DNA from: Streptomyces sp. NBC_00775
Lineage (GTDB): Bacteria; Actinomycetota; Actinomycetes; Streptomycetales; Streptomycetaceae
Length of the DNA: 64,000 bases
NCBI RefSeq assembly: GCF_036347135.1
Contig: NZ_CP108938.1
Coordinates: forward strand, 8,122,001 to 8,186,000
Direction: 5' to 3'
The notes beneath the pieces were generated by a model. It did not search any database. It had not been told where the DNA came from and saw only the letters and a list, made by a program, of their open reading frames with translations. The stretch's first letter is position 1. The number at the start of each line of letters is the position of its first letter. Position numbers and translations under genes: made by a program. Positions 40,981 through 49,988 of the stretch are shown here, one piece after another.

Positions 40981-41518
40981 GAAGCACGCCCTCCAGAGCG
41001 AGCAGCTTCCGCTTGGTCTCCAGGCCACCCCCGAACCCGCCGATACCGCCGTCGCTCTCGACCACCCGATGGCACGGCACGACGACCGGCAGCGGATTCG
41101 AGCCCATGGCCACCCCCACGGCCTGTGCCGCGCCCGGCTGGCCGACCCGCCCGGCCAGGTCGCCGTAACCCACGACCGAGCCGTAGGGAACGCCGGACGC
41201 CAGCTCACGGAGCACCTGGCGGTTGAACCCGGAGATCAGCGACCAGTCCAGCGGCAGCTCGAAGTCGCGCCGCTCGCCCGCGAAGTACGCCACGACCTGA
41301 CGTATCGCCTCGGCCAGCAGGGGTGACCCGGGTGCCTCGAGGGGCTCGGTGCCCAGTCGGGACGCGAGCCGGTCGAGCGCCTTGTCGCGCACCGCGTCCG
41401 TGGCGTGGAACACGACGTTCACCAGGCCGTCGTGCGTCGCCGCCAGCAGCAGCGGACCGATGTCCGTGCCGACGACGGTCCACACGACCTGCTGCTCGTT
41501 CTGCCCATGGCTGTCCAT
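40964..41518 (-). CDS. ogt: Methylated-DNA-protein-cysteine methyltransferase
   Basis: 184 residues. Suicide repair of O6-alkylguanine. The active site is VVVPCHRVVESDG (Cys near 147), preceded by the wing-helix SGFNRQVLRELASGVPYGSV and GDLAGRVGQPGAAQAVGVAM, and followed by GGIGGFGGGLETKRKLLALE. Full length for the Ogt group. ATG lies 7 bp after the -10 of a perfect damage-type promoter, so the mRNA is probably leaderless. Repeats follow the stop codon. Confidence 0.93.
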   Translation of the reverse strand: MDSHGQNEQQVVWTVVGTDIGPLLLAATHDGLVNVVFHATDAVRDKALDRLASRLGTEPLEAPGSPLLAEAIRQVVAYFAGERRDFELPLDWSLISGFNRQVLRELASGVPYGSVVGYGDLAGRVGQPGAAQAVGVAMGSNPLPVVVPCHRVVESDGGIGGFGGGLETKRKLLALEGVLPEPLF

Positions 41519-41525
41519 GCGACCC

Positions 41526-41548
41526 ACCGTACGGCGCGCCACTGACAA
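41526..41548 (-). promoter_or_regulatory. RecA-NDp (PafBC-type) promoter of ogt
   Basis: On the minus strand: TTGTCAGTG, 8 bases (GCGCGCCG), TACGGT. Perfect match to TTGTCRGTG-N8-TANNNT; the ATG follows after 7 bases. Confidence 0.85.
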
Positions 41549-41590
41549 CGCCCGTGGCGCGGACGACGGCATAGGTCCGCACCACGGGCG
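41549..41590 (-). terminator. Long hairpin terminator downstream of the glycerophosphodiesterase gene
   Basis: CGCCCGTGG-c-GCGGAC pairs with GTCCGC-a-CCACGGGCG: 15 pairs, one mismatch, 10-base loop. It separates the phosphodiesterase gene from the ogt promoter directly downstream. Confidence 0.8.
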
Positions 41591-41605
41591 AGGGGACGCG
41601 CGGTA

Positions 41606-42475
41606 CTAGTGCAGAGCCCTCTGGATCACGTCGGGCACATTGGTGATGATGCCGTCCACCCCGAAGCCCGCCACGTGCCGGGTGGTGTCCGCGTCGTTGA
41701 CGGTCCAGGCGAAGACCTTCATCGGACTGCCGTGCGGTCCGTCGAACCCGTGGACCGCGGAGACGTAGCCGGACGAGAGAGCGGTGTGATCCGAGTTGAT
41801 CTGATCGGCGAACTGGGCGTAGTCGGGCAGCTGCGCGATCGACGGCCTGCCCAGGAAGGCCGTCTTGATGCCGGGGCGCAGATCGTGGACCGTTCGCACG
41901 CTGTCCGCGCTGAAGCTCTGGACGATCAGGCTGCTCTTCAGGTGCGCCGGGTCGAGCCAGCCCTCGTTGCTCAGGAGCTTGAGGGTCTGCCGCTCGATGC
42001 CCGGATAGAGCTCGGGGTTCTTGACCTCAAGGACGAGCTTCTGGTGGTTGTGCGAGACGCGGTTCATGTACTGCTTCAGCGTCGGCACGCGCACGCCCGC
42101 GTACCGGGAGCTGAACCAGCTCCCGGCGTCCAGGCGGGCGATCTCCGCGGCGGTGAAGTCCTTGACCTTCCAGGGAGACCGGTGCGGATAGACCTGCTCG
42201 ACGTTGGTCGTACGCGCCAGCGTGGCGTCGTGGAGGACCACGAGTTCACCGTCCTTGGTGCGCTGGACGTCGTTCTCGACCCATGGGAATCCCATCGCTG
42301 CCGCCTTGTCGATGGAGGCCAGGGTGTTCTCGGGCGCGTAGGCGGAGGCGCCGCGGTGGGAGACGATCACGGGACCGGCGCTCTGGGACCCGGCCCGGGC
42401 GTGCGGACTCGGCAGTATCAGAACGGCGCCCCCTAGAAGCGCGGTGGTCGTGGCGGCGGCAACGCGCGCGTGCAT
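41606..42475 (-). CDS. Secreted glycerophosphodiester phosphodiesterase
   Basis: 289 residues; ATG with GAGGAG 5-6 bp upstream. An N-terminal signal sequence (MHARVAAATTTALLGGAVLI, cleavage probably after HARA) points to export. GDPD barrel: VIVSHRGASAYAPENTLASI with the catalytic HRG and PENT, ENDVQRTKDGELVVLHD with the metal-binding E-x-D and second His, then LVLEVKNPE and the terminal FAWTVNDADTTRHVAGFGVD. Hydrolyses glycerophosphodiesters to glycerol 3-phosphate, probably for phosphate or carbon scavenging. The 280-bp upstream gap may hold phosphate-type control but I see no convincing box. Confidence 0.92.
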   Translation of the reverse strand: MHARVAAATTTALLGGAVLILPSPHARAGSQSAGPVIVSHRGASAYAPENTLASIDKAAAMGFPWVENDVQRTKDGELVVLHDATLARTTNVEQVYPHRSPWKVKDFTAAEIARLDAGSWFSSRYAGVRVPTLKQYMNRVSHNHQKLVLEVKNPELYPGIERQTLKLLSNEGWLDPAHLKSSLIVQSFSADSVRTVHDLRPGIKTAFLGRPSIAQLPDYAQFADQINSDHTALSSGYVSAVHGFDGPHGSPMKVFAWTVNDADTTRHVAGFGVDGIITNVPDVIQRALH

Positions 42476-42754
42476 GCATTCTCCTCACGTCGGGCGATCA
42501 CGGACAGCACAAGAGTGACAGCAGAGGGTCAACGAAGGAGGGGTGTGAGATGGCTGCGGATTGAAAGGAGTTGTCCAAGTCCGCTCACTGGCACCTCACA
42601 AGTGGGGCGAGGTCGTGATTCTTTGCCGGAAAATCGTTCGACCATTCCGGTGGGAGTCATACTCTCTGCCTCGACCCTGTCCGCTCTCGCGGTCCTGAGG
42701 GTGGGGGCATTTCAGGAATTTTCAGGAGCAACAGGGCGGGAAGGGCAGCCGCAC

Positions 42755-43621
42755 ATGCAGGGCACGGTCGACGGCTTCACTTACGGACTCGTCACACCGC
42801 TGGTGGCATACCTCATGGCCTGCCTGGGCGGAGCGCTGGGTCTGCGCTGCACCACCAGATCGATGCTCGTCGCCCGCTCCTGGCGCGGCGGCTGGCTCGC
42901 CCTCGGCTCGGCGGCGATCGGCTCGGGCATATGGACCATGCACTTCATCGCGATGATGGGGTTCACGGTCAAAGAGACCCCCGTCCACTACGACAAACCG
43001 ACGACGTTCGCGAGCCTGGGCGTTGCCATCGTGATGGTCGGCATCGGGATCTTCATCGTCGGCTACAAGGGCGCCACCGGAACGGCGCTCTTCACTGGGG
43101 GCACCATCACCGGTCTGGGTGTCGCCTCGATGCACTACCTGGGCATGGCCGGCATGCGCCTCAACGGGAAGCTCGAATACAACACCCTGACCGTCTCCGC
43201 CTCGGTCGTCATAGCCGTCGTCGCCGCCACCGCCGCCCTGTGGGCGGCGGGACAAGTGCGGGGATTCCTCTGGAGCGTGGGCGCCAGTCTCGTCATGGGG
43301 CTCGCCGTCAGCGGTATGCACTACGTGGGCATGGCCGCCCTCAGCGTCCATCTGCACGGCTCGACCAGCACTCCCTCGGGGGACTCGCCCGCCGCCCTGC
43401 TCGCGCCCATGATGATCGGCCCGCTGGCCTTTCTGTGTCTGGCGGGCGTGGTCGTGATGTTCGACCCGCTGATGGTCATGGGCAAGCCCGACTGGACGCC
43501 CGTGGAGAACAGGCCGGGCATCCCGGCGCACCCCGCCGTCCCGCACCCCGGCCGCCGTCCCGCGCCCCGCCGCGGGCAGGACCGCGGACACCGGAGCTCC
43601 CGCACCCCGCAGAGCTGGTGA
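42755..43621 (+). CDS. MHYT-domain integral membrane sensor protein
   Basis: 288 residues from ATG with GAAGGG upstream; the open frame before it is AT-richer and not protein-like. Seven or so membrane helices carry three copies of the MHYT motif: [25 protein letters not shown] and [12 protein letters not shown] (near residues 61, 128 and 191). The motif is proposed to bind copper and sense oxygen, CO or NO. Unlike many bacterial examples there is no GGDEF/EAL or kinase output domain; the C-terminal 45 residues are Pro/Arg-rich and cytoplasmic. Ends 41 bp before the uvrB start. Confidence 0.9.
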   Translation: MQGTVDGFTYGLVTPLVAYLMACLGGALGLRCTTRSMLVARSWRGGWLALGSAAIGSGIWTMHFIAMMGFTVKETPVHYDKPTTFASLGVAIVMVGIGIFIVGYKGATGTALFTGGTITGLGVASMHYLGMAGMRLNGKLEYNTLTVSASVVIAVVAATAALWAAGQVRGFLWSVGASLVMGLAVSGMHYVGMAALSVHLHGSTSTPSGDSPAALLAPMMIGPLAFLCLAGVVVMFDPLMVMGKPDWTPVENRPGIPAHPAVPHPGRRPAPRRGQDRGHRSSRTPQSW

Positions 43622-43631
43622 TCCGGCCCCG

Positions 43632-43654
43632 TTGTCAGTGCGGGGTCGTACGGT
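43632..43654 (+). promoter_or_regulatory. RecA-NDp (PafBC-type) promoter of uvrB
   Basis: TTGTCAGTG, 8 bases (CGGGGTCG), TACGGT: a perfect match. The -10 ends 7 bases before the uvrB ATG, implying a leaderless mRNA. Confidence 0.88.
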
Positions 43655-43661
43655 GGATTCC

Positions 43662-45791
43662 ATGCGGCCCGTATCCAAGATCGAACGTTCGGTGGCGCCC
43701 TTCGAGGTCGTCAGCTCCTACCAGCCGAGTGGTGACCAGCCCACGGCCATCGCCGAGCTGGAGAAGCGCGTCCGTGCAGGTGAGAAGGATGTCGTCCTGC
43801 TGGGCGCGACCGGCACCGGCAAGTCCGCCACCACAGCGTGGATGATCGAGAAGCTCCAGCGCCCCACCCTGGTGATGGCCCCGAACAAGACCCTGGCCGC
43901 CCAGCTGGCGAACGAATTCCGCGAGCTGCTGCCGAACAACGCGGTCGAGTACTTCGTCTCGTACTACGACTACTACCAGCCCGAGGCGTACGTCCCGCAG
44001 TCGGACACCTACATCGAGAAGGACTCCTCGATCAACGAGGAGGTGGAGCGACTGCGCCACTCCGCGACCAACTCGCTGCTGACCCGCCGCGACGTCGTCG
44101 TGGTCGCCTCCGTCTCCTGCATCTACGGCCTCGGCACGCCGCAGGAGTACGTGGACCGGATGGTCCCGCTCAAGGTCGGCGACGAGATCGACCGCGACGA
44201 CCTGCTGCGCCGCTTCGTCGACATCCAGTACACGCGCAACGACATGGCGTTCGCACGAGGCACCTTCCGGGTCCGCGGCGACACCATCGAGATCTTCCCG
44301 GTCTACGAAGAGCTGGCCGTCCGCATCGAGATGTTCGGCGACGAGATCGAGGCCCTCTCCACGCTGCACCCGCTCACCGGCGAGGTCATCAGCGACGACA
44401 ACCAGATCTATGTGTTCCCGGCCTCCCACTACGTGGCGGGCCCCGAGCGCATGGAGCGCGCCGTCAACGACATCGAGAAGGAGCTGGGGGAGCGCCTCAC
44501 CGAGCTGGAGAAGCAGGGCAAGCTCCTGGAGGCCCAGCGCCTGCGCATGCGCACGACGTACGACATCGAGATGCTCCGCCAGATCGGTTCCTGCTCCGGC
44601 GTGGAGAACTACTCGATGCACTTCGACGGCCGCGAACCCGGCTCCCCGCCGAACACGCTGATCGACTACTTCCCGGACGACTTCCTGCTCGTCATCGACG
44701 AGTCGCACGTCACGGTTCCCCAGATCGGCGCGATGTACGAGGGCGACGCCTCCCGCAAGCGCACCCTTGTCGACCACGGCTTCCGGCTGCCCTCCGCCCT
44801 CGACAACCGCCCCCTGAAGTGGGAGGAGTTCCAGGAGCGCATCGGCCAGACCGTGTACCTGTCGGCGACTCCGGGCAAGTACGAGCTCTCCCGCGGGGAC
44901 GGCTTCGTCGAGCAGATCATCCGTCCCACCGGCCTCATCGACCCCGAGGTCGTCGTCAAGCCCACCGAGGGCCAGATCGACGACCTGGTGCACGAGATCC
45001 GCAAGCGCACCGAGAAGGACGAGCGCGTCCTGGTCACCACGCTCACCAAGAAGATGGCCGAGGACCTCACCGACTACTTCCTGGAGCTCGGGATCCAGGT
45101 GCGCTATCTGCACAGCGACGTCGACACCCTGCGCCGCGTCGAGCTGCTGCGCGAACTGCGCGCGGGCGAGTTCGACGTCCTGGTCGGCATCAACCTCCTC
45201 CGCGAAGGCCTCGACCTGCCCGAGGTCTCCCTGGTGTCGATCCTCGACGCCGACAAGGAAGGGTTCCTGCGCTCGGGCACCTCGCTGATTCAGACCATCG
45301 GCCGCGCGGCGCGCAATGTCTCCGGCCAGGTCCACATGTACGCCGACAAGATCACCCCGGCGATGGAGAAGGCCATCGAAGAGACCAACCGCCGCCGGGA
45401 GAAGCAGGTCGCGTACAACACGGAGCGGGGCATCGACCCGCAGCCCCTCCGCAAGAAGATCAACGACATCGTCGCGCAGATCGCCCGCGAGGACGTCGAC
45501 ACGGAGCAGCTGCTCGGCTCGGGCTACCGCAAGACGAAGGACGGTAAGGGCGCCAAGGCCCCGGTGCCCGCGCTCGGCGGCAAGGCGGCCAAGTCCGCCA
45601 AGGGCAAGGCCAAGGAGACGGTGCCGACCGACCGCCCCGCGGCCGAACTCGCCGGGCAGATCGAGGAGATGACGGAGCGGATGCGCGCTGCCGCGGCCGA
45701 TCTCCAGTTCGAGATCGCGGCCCGGCTGCGTGACGAGGTGTCCGAGATGAAGAAGGAGCTGCGCCAGATGAAGGAGGCGGGTATGGCCTGA
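43662..45791 (+). CDS. uvrB: Excinuclease ABC subunit B
   Basis: 709 residues, full length. Damage-verifying helicase-like subunit of nucleotide excision repair, loaded by UvrA and guiding UvrC. Walker [12 protein letters not shown] (near 48-58), the damage-probing beta-hairpin [16 protein letters not shown] (near 98-113), Walker B-type LLVIDESH, helicase motif VI region [12 protein letters not shown], and a C-terminal UVR domain ([20 protein letters not shown]) that contacts UvrC. A Lys/Ala-rich linker (about 625-660) precedes the UVR domain. Leaderless start directly after a damage promoter; no SD needed. Confidence 0.97.
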   Translation: MRPVSKIERSVAPFEVVSSYQPSGDQPTAIAELEKRVRAGEKDVVLLGATGTGKSATTAWMIEKLQRPTLVMAPNKTLAAQLANEFRELLPNNAVEYFVSYYDYYQPEAYVPQSDTYIEKDSSINEEVERLRHSATNSLLTRRDVVVVASVSCIYGLGTPQEYVDRMVPLKVGDEIDRDDLLRRFVDIQYTRNDMAFARGTFRVRGDTIEIFPVYEELAVRIEMFGDEIEALSTLHPLTGEVISDDNQIYVFPASHYVAGPERMERAVNDIEKELGERLTELEKQGKLLEAQRLRMRTTYDIEMLRQIGSCSGVENYSMHFDGREPGSPPNTLIDYFPDDFLLVIDESHVTVPQIGAMYEGDASRKRTLVDHGFRLPSALDNRPLKWEEFQERIGQTVYLSATPGKYELSRGDGFVEQIIRPTGLIDPEVVVKPTEGQIDDLVHEIRKRTEKDERVLVTTLTKKMAEDLTDYFLELGIQVRYLHSDVDTLRRVELLRELRAGEFDVLVGINLLREGLDLPEVSLVSILDADKEGFLRSGTSLIQTIGRAARNVSGQVHMYADKITPAMEKAIEETNRRREKQVAYNTERGIDPQPLRKKINDIVAQIAREDVDTEQLLGSGYRKTKDGKGAKAPVPALGGKAAKSAKGKAKETVPTDRPAAELAGQIEEMTERMRAAAADLQFEIAARLRDEVSEMKKELRQMKEAGMA

Positions 45792-45872
45792 CGTCCTCGC
45801 GGGCCCTGCCGGACCTCGGCATATGCGCGCTGTGTTGCAAGACCGACACAAAGCGCGCCCCAGGGTTCGGCA

Positions 45873-45895
45873 CTGTCAGTGGTGCTGCGTAGGGT
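45873..45895 (+). promoter_or_regulatory. RecA-NDp (PafBC-type) promoter of a TerD gene
   Basis: CTGTCAGTG, 8 bases (GTGCTGCG), TAGGGT. One mismatch (first base) from TTGTCRGTG-N8-TANNNT, the same variant as at uvrA. The TerD start is 57 bp downstream of the -10. Confidence 0.78.
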
Positions 45896-45951
45896 TCTGG
45901 TCATCCGCGGACTCCGCGGCAACAGGGGACAGTTCGAGAGGGGAACAGCGC

Positions 45952-46530
45952 GTGACGGTCAACATGACCAAGGGTCAGGCCATCAGTCTGCAGAAGAACG
46001 ACGGGGGCACCCTGACCGCGGTGCGCATGGGGCTCGGCTGGCAGGCCGCCCCCCGGCGCGGCCTGTTCGGCTCGCGCACCCGGGAGATCGACCTCGACGC
46101 CTCCGCCGTGCTGTTCGCGGACAAGCAGCCCGTCGACGTGGTGTTCTTCCGCCACCTCGTCAGCGACGACGGCTCGGTACGGCACACGGGTGACAACCTG
46201 GTCGGCGGCGTGGGCCAGGGCGGCGACGACGAGGCGATCCTCGTCGACCTGCAGCGCCTCCCGGTCCACATCGACCAGATCGTCTTCACCGTGAACTCCT
46301 TCACGGGCCAGACCTTCCAGGAAGTGCAGAACGCGTTCTGCCGTCTGATCGACGAGACCAACGGCCAGGAGCTGGCGCGCTACACGCTGGACGGTGGGGG
46401 CAACTACACCGCCCAGATCATGGCGAAGGTGCACCGCGCGGGCACGGGCTGGCAGATGACCGCCCTCGGCACGCCGGCCAACGGCCGCACGTTCCAGGAC
46501 CTGATGCCCGCGATCCTGCCGCATCTGTAG
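45952..46530 (+). CDS. TerD-family calcium-binding stress protein
   Basis: 192 residues from GTG with GAGAGGGG upstream. TerD domain: MTKGQAISLQKNDGGTLTAV, IDLDASAVLFADKQPVDVVF, HTGDNLVGGVGQGGDDEAIL and VNSFTGQTFQEVQNAF, with the paired acidic loops GDN and GDDE that bind Ca2+ in TerD structures. Cytosolic. Linked to tellurite resistance and general stress in enterobacteria, and to development and Ca2+ sensing in Streptomyces. Forms a probable operon with the next, larger TerD protein. Confidence 0.92.
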   Translation: MTVNMTKGQAISLQKNDGGTLTAVRMGLGWQAAPRRGLFGSRTREIDLDASAVLFADKQPVDVVFFRHLVSDDGSVRHTGDNLVGGVGQGGDDEAILVDLQRLPVHIDQIVFTVNSFTGQTFQEVQNAFCRLIDETNGQELARYTLDGGGNYTAQIMAKVHRAGTGWQMTALGTPANGRTFQDLMPAILPHL

Positions 46531-46575
46531 GCAGCGCGGCGCGCACAGCACGAAGCGACATAGGGGGACAAGGCG

Positions 46576-48597
46576 ATGACGGCCGAGCTGGTCCGGGGGC
46601 AGAACCATCCGCTCTCCCAGGTCCGTCTTGAGGTCCGTGTTTCGGCCGGCAAGCCGATCGTGGCCGGGGCCACGCTCAGCGATGAGCAGGGCAAGGTCCG
46701 CGGCGTCGAGTGGGTGGCCCACCCGGGCGCGCCCACCCTGCCCGGACTCGAGGTCTCCAAGCAGGCGGCGGCCGACCACCGCCTCGCGTTCGATCTGGAC
46801 GCCCTGCCGGAGACCGTGCACCGGGTCAGTGTGCTGCTCGCGCTGCCGTCCGGGGTCGGGAGCCCGGTCCGGTTCGGCTCCGTCGCCGCCCCCTTCATCG
46901 CGGTCACCGGCCTCGACGGCTCCGAGGTCGCCAGCTACACCATCACAGGGCTGGACGCCGAGTCGGCCGTCGTCGCCCTGGAGCTCTACCGCAGGCAGGG
47001 CGCCTGGAAGGTCCGCGCGGTCGGCCAGGGGTACGCGGGTGGTCTCGCCGAACTCCTCACCGACCAGGGCCTGCCCGAGGCCCAGCAACTCGCGGGCAGC
47101 ATCAACGAGGCGGTGGCCCAGGGCCTGGCCCGCTCGGTGGCCGCACCCCCGCCGCGCACGCCCGACGGGGACCGCTCACGACAGGCGGCCACCTCGGCGC
47201 CGGGACCGGACCAGCCCTACGGCGGACCACAGGGCGCCCCGGGGGCCGTACCGCCGCAGCAGTCCCCGTACGACGTGCCGAGTCCGCAAGGGGCCACAGC
47301 GCCGCAGACCGGCTACCCGGGCGGCTCCGCGCAGCCCGATCCCTCGGCCGTCACCCAGCCGTCCACTCCCGCCGGTGGCGGGATCGACTACAGCCATCCC
47401 GGCCGGCAGACCGGGGCCCCGCCCCCGCCCCCGCCGACCGCACCACCCGCTCAGCCCGGGCAGCCCGCCCAGCCCGTCGCGGGCGACGCGACCGGCTGGT
47501 CCATGGAGGAACGGCTCTACAACCAGGTGTGGGGCATGTTCGAGGACCTGGCCCGCACCACCGCCGCGTACCGCAGCGCCGTCGACTTCGCCGACTCGCG
47601 GATGGAGCAGGAGCTCGACAAGGTCCTGTCCGACCCACGCAGCAGGATCGGCGGACAGGGCGACGCCGCACGCGATGCGGCCCGGGCCAAGCACGCCGAT
47701 CTGGTCGACCAGGCCCGCGCGGCCCTCGACCGGGACCTCGCACAGCTCACCGCCGAGGCCGAGGTGGTCGAGCCCGCGCTGCCCCCGGCGTTCGCACGCT
47801 GGGACAACCCGGTCTGGCACGGCTACCGGGTGCCGATGGAGATCCCCATGGCGCTGCGCCTGGGCGACCTCTGTCTGCCCGAGAGCGAGGGCCTGAGCAT
47901 CCCGATGCTGGTCCGGCTGCCGCTGGAGCGCGGCCTGTGGATCGACAGCGGGCGGGCCACCCTCGACGATTCACTCGCTGACTCCGACGAGCTGCGCCGC
48001 CTCGCCATGGACACGGCGGTGGCGCATGCCGCACGGCTGCTCGCCGTCTATCCCGCGGGCGAGTTCATGGTGCACGTCATCGACCCGGCCGGCTCAGGAG
48101 CCTCGTCCCTCGTGCCACTGGTGCAGTCCGGAGCGCTCGACGGCGCGCCCGCGGCCGGTGCCACGGGTGTGGCCGACGTCCTGGACAGACTCACCCAGCG
48201 CGTCGACCTGGTACAGATGGCGGTGCGCGGCGGAGCGGCCGACTCGCTTCCACCGGGCTTCGACACCGCCGAGCAACTGCTGATCGTCAACGACTTTCCG
48301 CACGGCTTCGACGACCGCGCTGTGACCCAGCTGCGCTATCTCGCGGACGAGGGGCCGGCCGTCGGCGTCCATCTGATGATGGTGGCCGACCGGGAGGACG
48401 CCTCCGCCTACGGACCGCTGCTCGACCCGCTGTGGCGCTCGCTGCTGCGCATCACCCCGGTGCCCGACGACCACCTCGCCGACCCATGGGTCGGGCATGC
48501 CTGGACGTTTGAGCCCGCGCTCGTTCCGCCGGGCAGCCAGGTGCTCCAGCAGGTGCTCGCACAGGTGGCGGCGGCCCGTCGTCCCTGGAATCGCTGA
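46576..48597 (+). CDS. TerD-domain protein fused to an FtsK-like domain without a P-loop
   Basis: 673 residues from ATG (AGGGGGACAAGG upstream). N-terminal TerD-like domain, residues 1-190. A Pro/Gln/Gly linker (195-310) separates it from a helical part (315-400: MEERLYNQVWGMFEDLARTT). The C-terminal 260 residues recall the FtsK/SpoIIIE ATPase core in layout: IPMLVRLPLERGLWIDSGRA stands where Walker A would be, FMVHVIDPAGSGASSLVPLV follows, and LLIVNDFPHGF replaces Walker B, then GVHLMMVADRED. Catalytic residues of an ATPase are missing, so it is probably a scaffold or regulator. TerD fused in this way is an actinobacterial form. Confidence 0.75.
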   Translation: MTAELVRGQNHPLSQVRLEVRVSAGKPIVAGATLSDEQGKVRGVEWVAHPGAPTLPGLEVSKQAAADHRLAFDLDALPETVHRVSVLLALPSGVGSPVRFGSVAAPFIAVTGLDGSEVASYTITGLDAESAVVALELYRRQGAWKVRAVGQGYAGGLAELLTDQGLPEAQQLAGSINEAVAQGLARSVAAPPPRTPDGDRSRQAATSAPGPDQPYGGPQGAPGAVPPQQSPYDVPSPQGATAPQTGYPGGSAQPDPSAVTQPSTPAGGGIDYSHPGRQTGAPPPPPPTAPPAQPGQPAQPVAGDATGWSMEERLYNQVWGMFEDLARTTAAYRSAVDFADSRMEQELDKVLSDPRSRIGGQGDAARDAARAKHADLVDQARAALDRDLAQLTAEAEVVEPALPPAFARWDNPVWHGYRVPMEIPMALRLGDLCLPESEGLSIPMLVRLPLERGLWIDSGRATLDDSLADSDELRRLAMDTAVAHAARLLAVYPAGEFMVHVIDPAGSGASSLVPLVQSGALDGAPAAGATGVADVLDRLTQRVDLVQMAVRGGAADSLPPGFDTAEQLLIVNDFPHGFDDRAVTQLRYLADEGPAVGVHLMMVADREDASAYGPLLDPLWRSLLRITPVPDDHLADPWVGHAWTFEPALVPPGSQVLQQVLAQVAAARRPWNR

Positions 48598-48718
48598 CCT
48601 CGGCAAGGTCCTGTCAGGGGCTTGCGTCAAGCATCAGTAAAGCGCTCTGACCAGGGGATTTGGTTCTTCTTTTACCGACCGCTTTACCTTTCCTTGGTGG
48701 TTCGGGTACTCTTTTCCA

Positions 48719-48826
48719 CACGGAGGGGAGTACTCCCTACCTGCTGCGGCGTACCCGTCAATACGGATCAGGCCAGATCCCGGGGCGTCGGCCCGTGAAT
48801 GTCACGGGTGGAAGAGACCTCCGGTA
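48719..48826 (+). ncRNA. yybP-ykoY (manganese) riboswitch upstream of terC
   Basis: The conserved core is present: CGGAGGGGAGTA on the 5' side and GAAGAGACCTCCGG on the 3' side, matching the yybP-ykoY GGGGAGUA and GAGACCUC elements. P1 is CGGAGG (48721-48726) with CCTCCG (48818-48823). Between lie two hairpin arms (about 48747-48765 and 48790-48808). CCTCCGG (48818-48824) is also the exact complement of CCGGAGG (48859-48865), the terC SD. P1 formation with Mn2+ would free the SD and switch translation ON, as known for E. coli alx (also a TerC-family gene). Confidence 0.8.
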
Positions 48827-48869
48827 GCGACGACGCTGAAATCTGCCGTTACGTACTGCCGGAGGCGCA

Positions 48870-49859
48870 GTGGATGTTTCCGTGACCCTTTGGGTCCTGA
48901 CAATCGTGGGCCTCGCCGCCCTGATCGCGGTCGACTTCTTCATCGGCCGCAAGCCGCACGACGTATCCATCAAGGAAGCCGGAATCTGGACCATCGTCTG
49001 GATCGCCCTGGCCGGACTGTTCGGACTCGGACTGCTCATGTTCTCCGGCGGTGAGCCCGCCGGAGAGTTCTTCGCTGGCTTCATCACCGAGAAGTCCCTG
49101 AGCGTCGACAACCTCTTCGTCTTCGTCCTGATCATGGCGAAGTTCGCGGTGCCCTCGCAGTACCAGCAGCGGGTGCTCCTCGTCGGTGTGCTCATAGCCC
49201 TCGTCCTGCGCACGATATTCATCGCCGCGGGTGCCGCGATCATCGCGAGCTTCGCGTGGGTCTTCTACATCTTCGGCGCGTTCCTCATCTACACCGCCTG
49301 GAAGCTGATCCAGGAGGCCCGTGCCGACGACGAGGACGAGGAGTTCGAGGAGAACAAGCTGCTCAAGGCCGCCGAGCGACGCTTCGGCGTGGCCGACCGG
49401 TACCACGGCACCAGGCTGTGGATCGAGCAGAACGGCAAGCGCGTCATGACGCCGATGCTGGTCGTGATGCTGGCGATCGGCACCACCGACGTGCTCTTCG
49501 CGCTCGACTCGATCCCCGCGATCTTCGGTCTGACCCAGGACCCCTACATCGTCTTCACGGCCAACGCGTTCGCGCTGATGGGTCTGCGACAGCTGTACTT
49601 CCTCATCGGCGGCCTGCTCAGGAAGCTGGTCCACCTCAGCTACGGCCTGTCGGTCATCCTCGGCTTCATCGGCATCAAGCTGGTGCTGCACGCGCTGCAC
49701 GAGTCCGGCGTGCATGTCCCCGAGATCTCCATCCCGGTCTCGCTCGGCGTGATCTGCGGCGTCCTGGTGGTCACCACGATCACCAGCCTGGTCGCCTCCA
49801 AGAAGCAGGCGGCGCTCGAAGAGGTCAAGAGCGCTCCGAAGGACAGCGTCGACGTCTGA
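48870..49859 (+). CDS. TerC-family membrane protein (manganese exporter-like)
   Basis: 329 residues from GTG. Nine membrane segments in the TerC/Alx pattern: LWVLTIVGLAALIAVDFFIG, the conserved ITEKSLSVDNLFVFVLIMAK (acidic residue in membrane helix near 82), and the second copy IGTTDVLFALDSIPAIFGLT. A cytoplasmic loop of about 40 acidic residues (RADDEDEEFEENKLL) lies between repeats. Members move Mn2+, and this is supported here by the upstream riboswitch. SD is GGAGG 4 bp before the start, within reach of the riboswitch P1 strand. A strong terminator follows. Confidence 0.93.
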   Translation: MDVSVTLWVLTIVGLAALIAVDFFIGRKPHDVSIKEAGIWTIVWIALAGLFGLGLLMFSGGEPAGEFFAGFITEKSLSVDNLFVFVLIMAKFAVPSQYQQRVLLVGVLIALVLRTIFIAAGAAIIASFAWVFYIFGAFLIYTAWKLIQEARADDEDEEFEENKLLKAAERRFGVADRYHGTRLWIEQNGKRVMTPMLVVMLAIGTTDVLFALDSIPAIFGLTQDPYIVFTANAFALMGLRQLYFLIGGLLRKLVHLSYGLSVILGFIGIKLVLHALHESGVHVPEISIPVSLGVICGVLVVTTITSLVASKKQAALEEVKSAPKDSVDV

Positions 49860-49886
49860 CCACGACGGACGTAGGAACAACCATCC

Positions 49887-49927
49887 CCGGGAGCGGTGCG
49901 CGGCGAATTGCCGACCACCGCTCCCGG
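49887..49927 (+). terminator. Hairpin terminator of terC
   Basis: CCGGGAGCGGT pairs perfectly with ACCGCTCCCGG (11 bp, 19-base loop), 28 bp after the terC stop. Confidence 0.82.
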
Positions 49928-49950
49928 TGCTTGCTTGGATTCTGCGCGTT

Positions 49951-49977
49951 CCCGGCCCGGGGGCGCCCCGGGCCGGG
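49951..49977 (+). promoter_or_regulatory. GC-only hairpin abutting the ribosome binding site
   Basis: CCCGGCCCGGGG-GCG-CCCCGGGCCGGG: a 12-bp perfect stem with a 3-base loop, ending 1 base before the GGAGG of the following gene. It could be a second terminator of terC, or a 5' UTR element. Confidence 0.6.
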
Positions 49978-49988
49978 TGGAGGTACCC

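Noticed and set aside
42476..42600. PHO boxes (GTTGACCCTCT-like 11-mers) upstream of the glycerophosphodiesterase
   Set aside because: Only one unit resembles the consensus; the second and third are too divergent to call.
43677..43692. TCGAACGTTCGG, a LexA-like palindrome inside the start of uvrB
   Set aside because: The GAAC and GTTC halves abut instead of being four bases apart as in the actinobacterial SOS box, and it lies inside the coding sequence behind a good RecA-NDp promoter.
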